Source: Pseudomonas alcaliphila JAB1 (GTDB lineage: Bacteria > Pseudomonadota > Gammaproteobacteria > Pseudomonadales > Pseudomonadaceae). Taken from it: a DNA stretch of 64,000 nucleotides. Under the pieces are notes generated by a model. That model did not search any database. It was not told the origin of the DNA and saw only the letters and a list, made by a program, of their open reading frames with translations. Position 1 is the first letter of the stretch. Each line of letters begins with the position of its first letter. Shown here piece by piece: positions 18,452 through 27,757 of the stretch. The stretch covers positions 3,843,501 through 3,907,500 of the forward strand of contig NZ_CP016162.1 of the NCBI RefSeq assembly GCF_001941865.1, written 5' to 3'. The position numbers and the translations under genes are program-made.

Positions 18452-19165
18452 TTACAACCCCAGAACCAGATTCATGTAGCGTTTAAGGATGGCCAGCATT
18501 CCTTGGCTGTCCAGGTGTTCTACGCCGTCCAGCAGGCCCTGATACTCCATCCGCACGATGGCGGCCGTCAACAGCACGGCATCCTGCTCGGGCTGGCGCG
18601 AGCCCAGCACCTCGAAGAAGTGCGTGACACCCTGCTGCAGGATCTGCCGGTGGGCTCGCACCAGCTCGCTGAGACGCGGATTGAGCAGGGCTTCCTGCTG
18701 GAACGCCTGCTCGGCGATCAGGTGATCACGACGCTCACGCAACTGGCGCTGCACGTAGTGCACCGCCAGAGCGGCGATCTCGTCGGCCAGTTGCCGACGC
18801 GCCTGCTCGCCGCCATCCAGGCGCCCGACCATCTCCTCCAACGCCCCCTGGGTACTGGCCCAGAACGCCGCCATATGCGCCGCGCTACGCTCGACGAACT
18901 GGGCGAAGGTATCGGTGATCAGGTCGTCGATATCCTTGAAATAGTAGGTCGTGGCGGACAAGGGCACCTGCGCCTCGGCCGCCACCGCGCGATGGCGCAC
19001 CGCGCGCACGCCATCGCGCACGATGATGCGCATGGCGGCATCGAGAATCGCCTGGCGGCGCTGCTCACTGCCCTGGCGACTGGCCTTGCGGCCCTGGTAC
19101 TGGACGCTTTCGGCGACGGCGTTGGCTGCCTGGGTGGCATTCGGGGACGCAGGCACGGAGCTCAC
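18452..19165 (-). CDS. TetR-family transcriptional regulator
   Basis: This 237-residue regulator has a TetR helix-turn-helix at about residues 35-85: RRQAILDAAMRIIVRDGVRA, VAAEAQVPLSATTYYF, KDIDDLITDTF. An extra N-terminal tail of about 30 residues (rich in Ala, Ser, Gln) precedes it. The start is GTG at 19165 with AGAGGG upstream. It matches the position of PA3699, between the lipoprotein gene and lysS. The target and ligand are unknown; the downstream lipoprotein/DUF1704 pair (43 bp away) is a candidate. Confidence 0.85.
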   Translation of the reverse strand: MSSVPASPNATQAANAVAESVQYQGRKASRQGSEQRRQAILDAAMRIIVRDGVRAVRHRAVAAEAQVPLSATTYYFKDIDDLITDTFAQFVERSAAHMAAFWASTQGALEEMVGRLDGGEQARRQLADEIAALAVHYVQRQLRERRDHLIAEQAFQQEALLNPRLSELVRAHRQILQQGVTHFFEVLGSRQPEQDAVLLTAAIVRMEYQGLLDGVEHLDSQGMLAILKRYMNLVLGL

Positions 19166-19298
19166 GGTGGGTCGACCCTCTAGATTCTAGTTATGACAGG
19201 GAGAGTAATGGCTTGGACAGGCAAGCAAAAGGCTCCGTTTCGCTTACAGCCCGGGCGAGCGGTGAAATCGCCGTGAAAGGTGCAACGACAAGTAGCAA

Positions 19299-19320
19299 AA
19301 AGCCGCCCGAAGGCGGCTTT
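19299..19320 (-). terminator. Rho-independent terminator after lysS
   Basis: A 9-bp stem (AAAGCCGCC / GGCGGCTTT) with a tetraloop lies 10 bp past the lysS stop. In the lysS direction it is followed by TTGC and further T residues, giving a run of five T at the stem end. Confidence 0.85.
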
Positions 19321-19330
19321 CTGTCTGGCA

Positions 19331-20833
19331 TCAAGCCTGCGGACGCATATGCGGGAACAGGATGACGTCACGGATCGACGGCGAGTTAGTCAGCAGCATC
19401 ACCAGGCGGTCGATGCCGATGCCTTCACCAGCCGTCGGCGGCATGCCGTACTCCAGGGCGCGGACGAAGTCGGCGTCGTAGTGCATGGCTTCGTCATCAC
19501 CGGCGTCCTTCTCGGCCACCTGGGCGAGGAAACGCTCGGCCTGATCTTCGGCGTCGTTGAGCTCGGAGTAGGCGTTGGCGATCTCGCGGCCACCGATGAA
19601 CAGCTCGAAGCGGTCGGTGACGTTGGGATTGTCGTCGTTGCGACGCGCCAGTGGCGACACTTCGAACGGATACTCGGTGATGAAGTGCGGCTGCTCCAGC
19701 TTGCTCTCCACCAGCTCTTCGAAAATCATCACCTGCAGCTTGCCCAGGCCTTCGTGGCCGAGCACCTTGGCGCCGGCCTTCTTGGCGATGGCGCGGGCCT
19801 TCTCGACGTCGTTGAGGTCAGCCTCGGTGATGTCCGGGTTGTACTTGAGGATGGAGTCGTACACCGACAGGCGCACGAACGGCTCGCCGAAGTGGAATAC
19901 CTTGTCGCCATAGGGCACGTCGGTACTGCCCAGCACGGCCAGGGCCAGCTCGCGGAACAGCTCCTCGGTGAGGTCCATGTTGTCGCGGTAGTCGGCATAG
20001 GCCTGGTAGAACTCGAGCATGGTGAACTCGGGGTTGTGCCGAGTCGAAACGCCTTCGTTACGGAAGTTGCGGTTGATCTCGAACACTTTCTCGAAGCCGC
20101 CGACCACCAGACGCTTGAGGTACAGCTCCGGGGCGATACGCAGGAACATGGCCATGTCCAGCGCGTTGTGGTGGGTCTCGAACGGCTTGGCCGCAGCGCC
20201 GCCGGGGATGGTCTGCAGCATCGGGGTTTCCACTTCGAGGAAACCGCGCTCGTTGAGGAAACGACGGATGTGCGCGATCACCTGCGAACGTACGCGGAAG
20301 GTGTGGCGCACTTCCTCGTTGACGATCAGGTCGACATAGCGCTGGCGGTAGCGCTGCTCGGTGTCGGTCAGGCCATGGTGCTTGTCCGGCAGCGGGCGCA
20401 GCGACTTGGTCAGCAGGCGCACGTTCTGCATGTCGACGTACAGGTCGCCCTTGCCCGAGCGGGCCAGGGTACCCTCGGCAGCGATGATGTCGCCCAGGTC
20501 GAAGTGCTTGACCGCTTCCAGCTGCTCGGCCGGCAAGGTCTTGCGGTTGACGTAGACCTGCAGGCGCCCGGACGTATCCTGGATGACCATGAAGGCGCCA
20601 CGGTTGAGCATGATGCGCCCGGCCACCTTGACCGGGATGGCTGCGGCTTCCAGCTCTTCCTTGCTCTTGCCCTCGTACTGTTTCTGCAGGTCGGCGCACA
20701 GGCGGTCGCGGCGGAAATCATTGGGGAAGGCAATGCCCTGCTCACGGACGGCAGCAAGCTTTTCCTTGCGCTGGGCAATCAGCTTGTTTTCTTCCTGTTG
20801 CAGTTCGTTGTGGTCGAGTTGTTGGTCGCTCAT
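19331..20833 (-). CDS. lysS: Lysyl-tRNA synthetase (class II)
   Basis: This class IIb aminoacyl-tRNA synthetase charges tRNA-Lys. The 500-residue protein has an N-terminal OB-fold anticodon-binding domain ([18 protein letters not shown], about 60-170), class II motif 1 ([16 protein letters not shown]), motif 2 ([20 protein letters not shown]) and motif 3 ([16 protein letters not shown]) near the C terminus. I chose [10 protein letters not shown] at 20833; the frame is open upstream into a REP-like repeat and prfB but that is not coding. It follows prfB on the same strand, as in most gammaproteobacteria. Confidence 0.97.
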   Translation of the reverse strand: MSDQQLDHNELQQEENKLIAQRKEKLAAVREQGIAFPNDFRRDRLCADLQKQYEGKSKEELEAAAIPVKVAGRIMLNRGAFMVIQDTSGRLQVYVNRKTLPAEQLEAVKHFDLGDIIAAEGTLARSGKGDLYVDMQNVRLLTKSLRPLPDKHHGLTDTEQRYRQRYVDLIVNEEVRHTFRVRSQVIAHIRRFLNERGFLEVETPMLQTIPGGAAAKPFETHHNALDMAMFLRIAPELYLKRLVVGGFEKVFEINRNFRNEGVSTRHNPEFTMLEFYQAYADYRDNMDLTEELFRELALAVLGSTDVPYGDKVFHFGEPFVRLSVYDSILKYNPDITEADLNDVEKARAIAKKAGAKVLGHEGLGKLQVMIFEELVESKLEQPHFITEYPFEVSPLARRNDDNPNVTDRFELFIGGREIANAYSELNDAEDQAERFLAQVAEKDAGDDEAMHYDADFVRALEYGMPPTAGEGIGIDRLVMLLTNSPSIRDVILFPHMRPQA

Positions 20834-20876
20834 GGTCGTTTTATCTGCCTGGCGTGTATATGCAAATGGGGGTTTG

Positions 20877-20938
20877 GTAGGAGCCAGCTTGCTGGCGATG
20901 CGCTTCGAGAGCGTGATCGCCAGCAAGCTGGCTCCTAC
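20877..20938. repeat. REP-like palindrome between prfB and lysS
   Basis: The 23-bp arms at 20877-20899 (starting GTAGGAGCCAGCTTGC) and 20916-20938 are perfect reverse complements around a 16-bp loop. This is a familiar Pseudomonas intergenic repeat type. It could modulate the lysS to prfB transcript ratio. Confidence 0.9.
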
Positions 20939-20948
20939 AGGGTAAGGC

Positions 20949-22044
20949 TTACAGGCCCTGCTTGAGGCTGGCCTCGAGGTAGCCGTCGAGGTCGCCATCG
21001 AGGACTTTCTGGCAGTCGCTACGCTCGACGCCGGTACGCAGGTCCTTGATGCGCGAGTCATCGAGCACGTAGGAGCGGATCTGATGACCCCAGCCGATAT
21101 CGGACTTGCTGTCTTCCAGCGCCTGCGAGGCAGCGTTGCGCTTTTGCATCTCCAGCTCGTACAACTTGGCCCGCAGCATCTTCATGGCGGTGTCCTTGTT
21201 GGCGTGCTGGGAGCGTTCGTTCTGACACGCGACCACGGTGTTGGTCGGCACGTGGGTGATACGCACCGCCGAGTCGGTGGTGTTGACGTGCTGACCACCA
21301 GCGCCGGAGGAGCGGTAGGTGTCAATGCGCAGGTCGGACGGGTTGATGTCGATCTCGACCTTGTCGTCGATCTCGGGCGATACGAACACTGCCGAGAACG
21401 AGGTGTGGCGACGCGCGCCGGAGTCGAACGGGCTCTTGCGCACCAGGCGGTGCACGCCGATCTCGGTGCGCAGCCAGCCGAAGGCATACTCGCCCTTGAT
21501 GTGCACAGTGGCGCCCTTGATACCGGCGACTTCACCCTCGGACAGTTCGATGATGGTGGCGTCGAAGCCACGCTTGTCGGCCCAGCGCAGGTACATGCGC
21601 AGCAGGATGTTGGCCCAGTCCTGGGCCTCGGTGCCGCCGGAACCGGCCTGGATATCCAGGTAGCAGTTGTTCGGGTCCATCTCGCCGCTGAACATGCGGC
21701 GAAATTCCAGCTTCTCGAGGATTTCGCGCAGGCGCTCGACTTCGGCGGCGATGTCGTTCACGGCGCCTTCGTCGTTTTCTTCGGCAGCCATTTCCAGCAG
21801 ATCTTTGGAATCGGCCAGGCTGCCGGTGAGGTCGTCGATGGTTTCGACGATCTGCGCCAGCATGGCGCGCTCACGGCCCAGGGCTTGGGCGTACTCGGGC
21901 TTGTTCCAGACGCTGGCGTCTTCCAGCTCGCGGTTTACTTCGACCAGGCGATCATGCTTGTGATCGTAGTCAAAGATACCCCCGAATTGACTGGGTTCGC
22001 TCGGACAGGTCCTTGATGCTGTTGAGGATCGGATTGATTTCCAT
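20949..22044 (-). CDS. prfB: Peptide chain release factor 2, expressed by +1 frameshift
   Basis: RF2 reads UGA and UAA stop codons. Translation starts at the ATG at 22044 ([20 protein letters not shown]), meets an in-frame TGA at 21970-21972 after 24 codons, and must shift +1 at CTT-TGA-C to continue to 20949, giving 364 residues in all. The main frame holds the GGQ loop within [20 protein letters not shown] and the SPF-type recognition motif in [15 protein letters not shown]. The shift autoregulates RF2 supply. Downstream lies lysS, separated by a REP-like palindrome. Confidence 0.96.
21969..21984 (-). promoter_or_regulatory. Programmed +1 frameshift site of prfB
   Basis: On the minus strand the sequence reads CGGGGGTATCTTTGAC. 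This contains the Shine-Dalgarno-like GGGGG, the slippery CTT and the in-frame TGA followed by C, as in E. coli prfB. The upstream frame ends here, and the downstream frame resumes with GAC. Confidence 0.96.
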
Positions 22045-22222
22045 GGTGGGCAGCACTCTCGGGCAAAAGACGCGAAACGGCTCAATCCGGCTCGCCCGAG
22101 CGGCTAATGCGCTGCCCCGGCCGAGCACGGCAAGAGCCGTGACCGCAAAGTTTCTGAAAAGCCGGCGAGTATACCCGACTCGAAGCCCCCTGGCAGCCCG
22201 CTGGCTGACCGGCGGGGCGCGC

Positions 22223-23158
22223 TCAGAACTTCAGGCTCAGGCGTGCGGCCAAGGCGTTGTCGCGCGCGTCTTCGGCGTAATGGCCCGCATAGGTCAGGCC
22301 CAGGTAGAGACTGCGGCTGAGCTCATGATCCAGGCTCAGGTCAAGACGCAGGCTGCTGCGCTCGAATTCACGACTGTGCATCTGCTGGAGTGCGCCATCG
22401 CCGTCGACCGCCTCATCACGCAAGCGGTCGCTGCCCAGGTTCTGCCGCAGCGCCAGACTGGCACGCCCTACCCACTTGCGCTGTTGCCAGTACCAGGGCG
22501 CGGCCAGGCGCCAGCCAAGCGTCAGGTAGCCAGCCTGCTCGTGCGCTGCCGCCAGGCGCAGTCCGTCGAAACGCCGGGCGTCGGCATCCAGATGCACTAA
22601 CGCCAGGCCGGCAAATGGCTCCAAGGTGAAATTGCGATAGTCCATGGCGTAACTGCTTTCGCCAAACAGCTGCCAACTGCGCGCGTTATCGCGCCGTTCC
22701 AGCTCATGCCAGCCGTGCAGCAACCCGAGCCGAAACCCCAACTGGTTGTATACCCGAGTCGCGGCGTAGACCCCAAGGTAACGACTATCGGTGCGGCCAT
22801 GATCCTGATCATGATCCAGCCGGGCACGCGCCACTCCACCCAGCACACCGCCGATCCACTGTCCGCCCAGCGCACGATCCATCCCCATCAGCAGCCCCTC
22901 GCCGCGGCGCTCGAGGCCGGCGTCGTCCCAGCTCCCCTGGATGCCGTAGGTGCGCGACCACAGCGGCCACTCGCCGGCCTCAGGCGCCGCCTCGCGAAAG
23001 GCGAAGCGCACCTGCTGCAGACGATCCAGGGCCGCCTCACGCGGCAACCTACTGTCCTCCAGGAGCAGGGCGCGCTGGTCCAACGCCAGGTCACCCGCTA
23101 CAACGCCCATGGCGACCTGAAGCAAGCCCAACCCGATCAGCGCTACACGCAGAGCCAT
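22223..23158 (-). CDS. Stand-alone autotransporter-type outer-membrane beta-barrel protein
   Basis: This 311-residue protein has a signal peptide (about 1-21, cleaved near VVAGD) and a beta-barrel domain of the autotransporter type covering nearly the rest. Evidence is the alternating pattern of strands, for example WSRTYGIQGSWDD, GWIGGVLGGVARARLD-like segments, FTLEPFAGLALVHLDA, AGYLTLGWRLAAPWYW and the terminal strand DNALAARLSLKF ending in Phe. Residues about 25-60 are the only non-barrel part, so there is no passenger. It is followed on this strand by prfB after a 178-bp gap without genes. Confidence 0.72.
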   Translation of the reverse strand: MALRVALIGLGLLQVAMGVVAGDLALDQRALLLEDSRLPREAALDRLQQVRFAFREAAPEAGEWPLWSRTYGIQGSWDDAGLERRGEGLLMGMDRALGGQWIGGVLGGVARARLDHDQDHGRTDSRYLGVYAATRVYNQLGFRLGLLHGWHELERRDNARSWQLFGESSYAMDYRNFTLEPFAGLALVHLDADARRFDGLRLAAAHEQAGYLTLGWRLAAPWYWQQRKWVGRASLALRQNLGSDRLRDEAVDGDGALQQMHSREFERSSLRLDLSLDHELSRSLYLGLTYAGHYAEDARDNALAARLSLKF

Positions 23159-23237
23159 GTTCGTCTCCAGTCATCGACGCCCAATGCTAGCAGAGCACAC
23201 CTGTCGCCTCGCCCGCCGAGGCACCTCGGTCGAGCGG

Positions 23238-24899
23238 TCACGCGCTCACCGCGCAGCCAGGCTCGCGCTGCGGCACCATGCTTATCGCCGCTCGCGCATC
23301 GGCGGCGATCATCTGCGCGGCCTTTTCCGCGATCATCAGTACCGGCGAGCAGGTATTGCCTGAGGTGATGCTCGGCATGATCGACGCGTCGACCACACGT
23401 AAAGCGGCGATACCATGTACGCGCAGACGCGCATCGACCACCGCTTCACGGCCCTGGCCCATGGCGCAGGTGCCGACCGGGTGGAAGATGGTGGTGCCGA
23501 TCTCGCCCGCAGCGCGCTGCAGGTCTTCTTCGCTCTGGTACTGCGGCCCCGGCTTGTATTCCTCGGGCCGGTAGCGGGCCAGGGCGGGCGCGGCGACGAT
23601 GTGCCGGGTCAGGCGAATGGCATCGGCCGCCACCTGTAGATCGCGTTCGTCACTGAGGTAGTTTGGCCGTATCAGCGGGGCTACGCTGGCATCGACGGAG
23701 GCAATCTGAACGCTACCGCGGCTGGTCGGGCGCAGGTTGCATACCGATGCGGTGAAGGCCGGAAAATCGTGCAAGGGCTCACCAAAGCGCTCCAGCGACA
23801 ATGGCTGCACATGATACTGCAGGTTGGCGCGCGCCTGGCCGAGGTCGGACTTGGCGAAGGCACCAAGCTGGCTGGGCGCCATGGACAGCGGCCCGCTGCG
23901 CCTGAGCAGGTACTCCAGGCCCATGCCCAGCTTGCCCCAGGGGGTAGCCGCAATGCGATTGAGCGTCTTCACGCCCTCGACTCGATAGATCAGGCGCAGT
24001 TGCAGGTGATCCTGCAGGTTCTCACCGACACCTGGCAGCTCGTGCTTGACGCCGATGCCCAGGCGTTCGAGCAGCGGCCTTGGGCCGATGCCGGAACGCT
24101 GCAACAAAGCCGGCGAGCCGATGGCGCCGGCGCACAGGATGATCTCGCGACGTGCCGCCACCCGCAGCGCCCGCCCCTGCCAACGCAGATGCAGGGCACG
24201 GGCGCGACCGCCCTCCAGCTCCAGCCGTTCAGCCTCAGCACCGGTCAGCACCTGCAGATTGGGGCGCTGGCGAATATCGCGCAGAAAGGCCTTGGAGGCA
24301 TTCCAGCGCACACCGCGTTTCTGGTTGACCTGAAAGTAGCTGCAGCCTTCGTTATCCCCACCGTTGAAATCTTCGACGCTGGCAATACCACTCTGCGCCG
24401 CTGCATCACGGAAGGCCTCAAGAATCTCCCACGACAGACGCTGGCGCTCGACCCGCCATTCGCCGTCGCCACCGTGCAGCTCGCTGGTGCCGGCAAAATG
24501 ATTCTCCGAGCGTTTGAACAGCGGCAACACATCACGCCAGGCCCAACCGGGATTGCCCGCCGCAGCCCAGCCATCGTAGTCCGCGGCCTGGCCACGCATA
24601 TAGATCATGCCGTTGATCGAGGAGCTGCCGCCAAGCACGCGGCCACGCGGGTATTTCAACGAGCGGCCATGCAGACCGGGATCGGCCTCGGTGTTGTAAC
24701 ACCAGTCGGTACGCGGATTGCCGATGCAGTAGAGGTAGCCAACCGGGATATGAATCCAGGGATAGTTGTCGCGCCCGCCCGCCTCGATCAGCAGCACGCT
24801 GACGCCAGGGTCGGCGGAAAGCCGATTGGCCAGCAGGCAACCGGCCGGGCCGGCGCCAACGATCAGGTAGTCGTATGCTTCCAGTGGCAGTTGCGACAT
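23238..24899 (-). CDS. GMC-family FAD-dependent oxidoreductase (alcohol/choline dehydrogenase-like)
   Basis: This 553-residue flavoprotein has the ADP-binding Rossmann motif YLIVGAGPAGCLLANRLS near the N terminus, the GMC signature regions PRGRVLGGSSSINGMIYMRG and GAIGSPALLQRSGIGP, and the C-terminal FHPVGTCAMGQ followed by NTCSPVLMIAEKAA, which hold the catalytic His and Asn. GMC enzymes oxidise alcohols such as choline, glucose or aliphatic alcohols; the substrate is not evident here. The start at ATG 24899 has GAGG upstream; an ATG 6 bases earlier is possible. It corresponds to the PA3710-type gene. No betaine genes are adjacent. Confidence 0.9.
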   Translation of the reverse strand: MSQLPLEAYDYLIVGAGPAGCLLANRLSADPGVSVLLIEAGGRDNYPWIHIPVGYLYCIGNPRTDWCYNTEADPGLHGRSLKYPRGRVLGGSSSINGMIYMRGQAADYDGWAAAGNPGWAWRDVLPLFKRSENHFAGTSELHGGDGEWRVERQRLSWEILEAFRDAAAQSGIASVEDFNGGDNEGCSYFQVNQKRGVRWNASKAFLRDIRQRPNLQVLTGAEAERLELEGGRARALHLRWQGRALRVAARREIILCAGAIGSPALLQRSGIGPRPLLERLGIGVKHELPGVGENLQDHLQLRLIYRVEGVKTLNRIAATPWGKLGMGLEYLLRRSGPLSMAPSQLGAFAKSDLGQARANLQYHVQPLSLERFGEPLHDFPAFTASVCNLRPTSRGSVQIASVDASVAPLIRPNYLSDERDLQVAADAIRLTRHIVAAPALARYRPEEYKPGPQYQSEEDLQRAAGEIGTTIFHPVGTCAMGQGREAVVDARLRVHGIAALRVVDASIMPSITSGNTCSPVLMIAEKAAQMIAADARAAISMVPQREPGCAVSA

Positions 24900-25078
24900 A
24901 AGCATCCTCGCGTGTCGTTCTTGTCGTTGGCCAACAGCCTAAAACAAGCCGGGGGCGAGGATGAATGATCTTTTGGTCTGAGGCAGCGGCTGAATGTGCT
25001 CCCATCGACTGGCAGCTATGGTGAAGCACCCGCGCTCTGCGCTTTACTTGTAGGCATTCCTGCCCGAGCCCGTCCGCG

Positions 25079-26851
25079 ATGCCACCAGCGCCTGCACGCA
25101 AGCCACCCACGCCGCTTCCTGCCATTTCGCAACAGCGCGGCTGGCTAGGCTGGCTTCCGGGCCTGCAAACGCTCAGGGACTATCGCCTGGCCTGGCTGCC
25201 GAAGGACATTGCCGCCGGCCTGGTGCTGACCACCATGCTGGTACCGGTGGGCATTGCCTATGCCGAGGCTTCCGGCGTGCCCGGCATCTATGGCCTGTAC
25301 GCGACCATCGTGCCGCTGCTGGCTTATGCCCTGTTCGGCCCCAGCCGTATTCTCGTACTCGGCCCGGACTCGGCCTTGGCAGCACTGATTCTCGCCGTGG
25401 TGCTGCCACTCTCCGGCGGCGACCCGATGCGCGCGGTGACCCTGGCCAGCATGATGGCCGTGGTGGCCGGCCTCACCTGCCTGATTGCCGGATTGCTGCG
25501 CCTGGGGTTCATCACCGAATTGCTGTCCAAGCCCATTCGCTATGGCTACATGAACGGTATTGCGCTGAGCGTGCTGATCAGCCAGGCGCCCAAGTTGTTC
25601 GGCTTTAGCATCGACAGCCAGGGTCCGCTCAGCGACCTACGGGCCATCGCCAGCGCGCTGATCGAGGGCCAGGCCCACCTCTACAGCCTGCTCGTCGGCA
25701 CCGGCACACTGGCCTTGATCCTGCTGCTGAGCCGCTTCCGGCAATTGCCCGGCATCCTCATCGCCGTGACCCTGGCAACCCTGGTGGTGGCACTGTTCGA
25801 GCTCGATAGCCAGGGCGTACAGGTGCTCGGCGAACTGCCCCAGGGGCTGCCCAGTTTCACCCTGCCCTGGCTCAGCGGTGTCGATCTGGCCAGCGTGGTA
25901 CTGGGCGGCATCGCCGTCGCCCTGGTCGCGTTCGCCGACACCAGCGTGCTGTCGCGTACCTATGCAGCACGCAGCGGACGTCCAGTAGACCCCAATCAGG
26001 AGCTGGTCGCCCTTGGCGCGGCGAACCTGGCCGGTGGTTTGTTTCAGGGTTTTCCCATCAGTAGCAGCGCCTCACGCACACCGGTCGCTGAAGCTGCAGG
26101 CGCGATGACCCAGGTCGCCGGTATCGTCGGCGCCCTGAGCGTCGCCCTGCTGCTGGTGCTGGCCCCGGACCTGATGCAGCACCTGCCCACCAGTGCCCTG
26201 GCAGCAGTGGTGATTGCCGCCGTCATCGGCCTGTTCGTGGTCACCGACCTGCGGCGCATCTTCCGCGTGCAGCAATGGGAGTTCTGGCTGTCGATGGCCT
26301 GCTTCGCCGGCGTGGTGACCTTCGGCGTGATCCCCGGCATCGGCATTGCCGTGGTGCTGGCGGTGATCGAATTTCTCTGGGATGGCTGGCGCCCGTACTA
26401 CACCGTTCTCGGCCAGGTAGAGGGCATCCGCGGTTTCCATGACATCAAGCGACACCCCGATGCGCGGCAAATACCCGGCCTGCTGCTGTTTCGCTGGGAC
26501 GCGCCGCTGTTCTTCGCCAATGCCGAGCTCTTCCAGCAATGCCTGCTGCAAGCGCTGGAAAAAGCCCCGGCGCCAGTGCGCCGCGTGGTGATCGCCGCCG
26601 AACCGGTTACCAGCATCGACGTGACCTCTGCCGACATGCTCGGCGACCTGGAACGAATGCTGGCGGAAGCCGGCATCGAACTGCACTTCGCCGAGGTCAA
26701 GGGGCCGCTCAAGGACAAGCTGCGGCGCTTCGGGTTACTGCACGACGATCAGCCAAGGCACCTGCAACCAACGGTTAGCGCGGCCGTCGAAGCCTACCTG
26801 AGCGATCATGCTGATGAGGCGATGCCGGGCCATGCCCGGCATGCGGACTGA
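25079..26851 (+). CDS. SulP-family anion transporter with STAS domain
   Basis: This 590-residue inner-membrane protein belongs to the SulP/SLC26 family (sulfate, bicarbonate or other anions). The N-terminal region carries the family signature LPKDIAAGLVLTTMLVPVGI and PGIYGLYATIVPLLAYALFG. About 11-14 hydrophobic segments run to about residue 435, including the central NQELVALGAANLAGGLFQGF. The C-terminal STAS domain (about 460-570) includes VVIAAEPVTSIDVTSADML. It is divergent from the GMC gene. No carbonic anhydrase or sulfate genes are adjacent, so the substrate is undetermined. Confidence 0.9.
   Translation: MPPAPARKPPTPLPAISQQRGWLGWLPGLQTLRDYRLAWLPKDIAAGLVLTTMLVPVGIAYAEASGVPGIYGLYATIVPLLAYALFGPSRILVLGPDSALAALILAVVLPLSGGDPMRAVTLASMMAVVAGLTCLIAGLLRLGFITELLSKPIRYGYMNGIALSVLISQAPKLFGFSIDSQGPLSDLRAIASALIEGQAHLYSLLVGTGTLALILLLSRFRQLPGILIAVTLATLVVALFELDSQGVQVLGELPQGLPSFTLPWLSGVDLASVVLGGIAVALVAFADTSVLSRTYAARSGRPVDPNQELVALGAANLAGGLFQGFPISSSASRTPVAEAAGAMTQVAGIVGALSVALLLVLAPDLMQHLPTSALAAVVIAAVIGLFVVTDLRRIFRVQQWEFWLSMACFAGVVTFGVIPGIGIAVVLAVIEFLWDGWRPYYTVLGQVEGIRGFHDIKRHPDARQIPGLLLFRWDAPLFFANAELFQQCLLQALEKAPAPVRRVVIAAEPVTSIDVTSADMLGDLERMLAEAGIELHFAEVKGPLKDKLRRFGLLHDDQPRHLQPTVSAAVEAYLSDHADEAMPGHARHAD
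26822..26842. repeat. Palindrome at the 3' end of the SulP gene
   Basis: The arms ATGCCGGGC (26822-26830) and GCCCGGCAT (26834-26842) lie inside the last codons of the SulP ORF, just ahead of the convergent DUF533 gene. They may act as a bidirectional transcription stop, although no T-run follows. Confidence 0.6.
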
Positions 26852-26865
26852 AACGAGAAGACGAC

Positions 26866-27591
26866 TCAGACACCGGCCGGCAGCGAGCGCACCTGGGTTT
26901 CCAGCTCCGCCTTCAGCTCCAGCGGCAGCTTCAACTGACGCGCCAGCTCTTCGAGGTAGGCGCGCTCCATGAAGTGCTCTTCGTCGACCATCAGCACGCT
27001 GGCCAGGTACATTTCCGCCGCCATTTCCGTGGTCGCCGCGGCGCGCGCCACGTCTGCCGGGTCCAGCGGTTTGTTCAGTTCGGTGTGCAGCCAGCTCTGC
27101 AGTTCGGCGTCCTGCGCCAGCTTGCCCAGTTCCTCTTCGATCAACTGACGCTCACGCTCGTCGACATGACCATCGGCCTTGGCTGCCGCTACCAGCGCCT
27201 TGAGAATGGCGCGGCTGTGTTGCTCGACTTGCGGTGCAGGCAAACGATCCAGGGTTTGCGGTTCGACCGGCTGCGCGCCGCCCTGCTGGGCTTGCTGCGC
27301 CTGCCAATTGCCGTAAGCCTTGTACGCCATCACACCCAGGGCAGCCAGGCCGCCATAGGTCAGCGCCTTACCGCCCATCTTGCGCGCTTTCTTGTTGCCC
27401 AGCAGCAGGCCGACCGCACCGGCCGCCAGCGCGCCGCCCCCCGCACCCGAGAGCAGGCTGCCCAGGCCTCCACCAGAGAGCAGGCCACCCAAACCGCCTG
27501 CCTGCTGCCCCTGGGTGTTCTTCGCCGCAGGCTTCTGCATGGCCTGCTGGCCGGCCTTGAGCAGTTGGTCGAGCAGATTGCTGGTGTTCAT
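26866..27591 (-). CDS. DUF533 / TerB-like membrane protein (YebE-like)
   Basis: This 241-residue protein starts at MNTSNLLDQLLKAGQQAM with AGGAGA upstream of the ATG at 27591. It has a Gly/Ala-rich central region with glycine-zipper-like repeats (GGLGGLLSGGGLGSLLSGAG) that may insert in the membrane, then a C-terminal all-helical TerB-like domain (about 125-235) including LKALVAAAKADGHVDERERQ. This is the arrangement of YebE/DUF533 proteins, often induced by envelope stress. The precise role is unknown. Confidence 0.85.
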   Translation of the reverse strand: MNTSNLLDQLLKAGQQAMQKPAAKNTQGQQAGGLGGLLSGGGLGSLLSGAGGGALAAGAVGLLLGNKKARKMGGKALTYGGLAALGVMAYKAYGNWQAQQAQQGGAQPVEPQTLDRLPAPQVEQHSRAILKALVAAAKADGHVDERERQLIEEELGKLAQDAELQSWLHTELNKPLDPADVARAAATTEMAAEMYLASVLMVDEEHFMERAYLEELARQLKLPLELKAELETQVRSLPAGV

Positions 27592-27757
27592 CGCGAACTC
27601 TCCTGAAAAATAGGCACCGGTGCATCCGACCCTGGATAACACAGGGAAATTCCGCATGCCCCTCAACCGACATCGGTTGTATTGACGAGCGTTTCTAGCA
27701 GAGTTCGCCCCAGCCAGCCGGACATATTGGTAACGCCGAATTTCATTGCAGCCGCAA

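Noticed and set aside
24900..25078. Search for a regulator or sRNA between the GMC and SulP genes
   Set aside because: The 179-bp gap has no ORF or clear palindrome; nothing could be supported.
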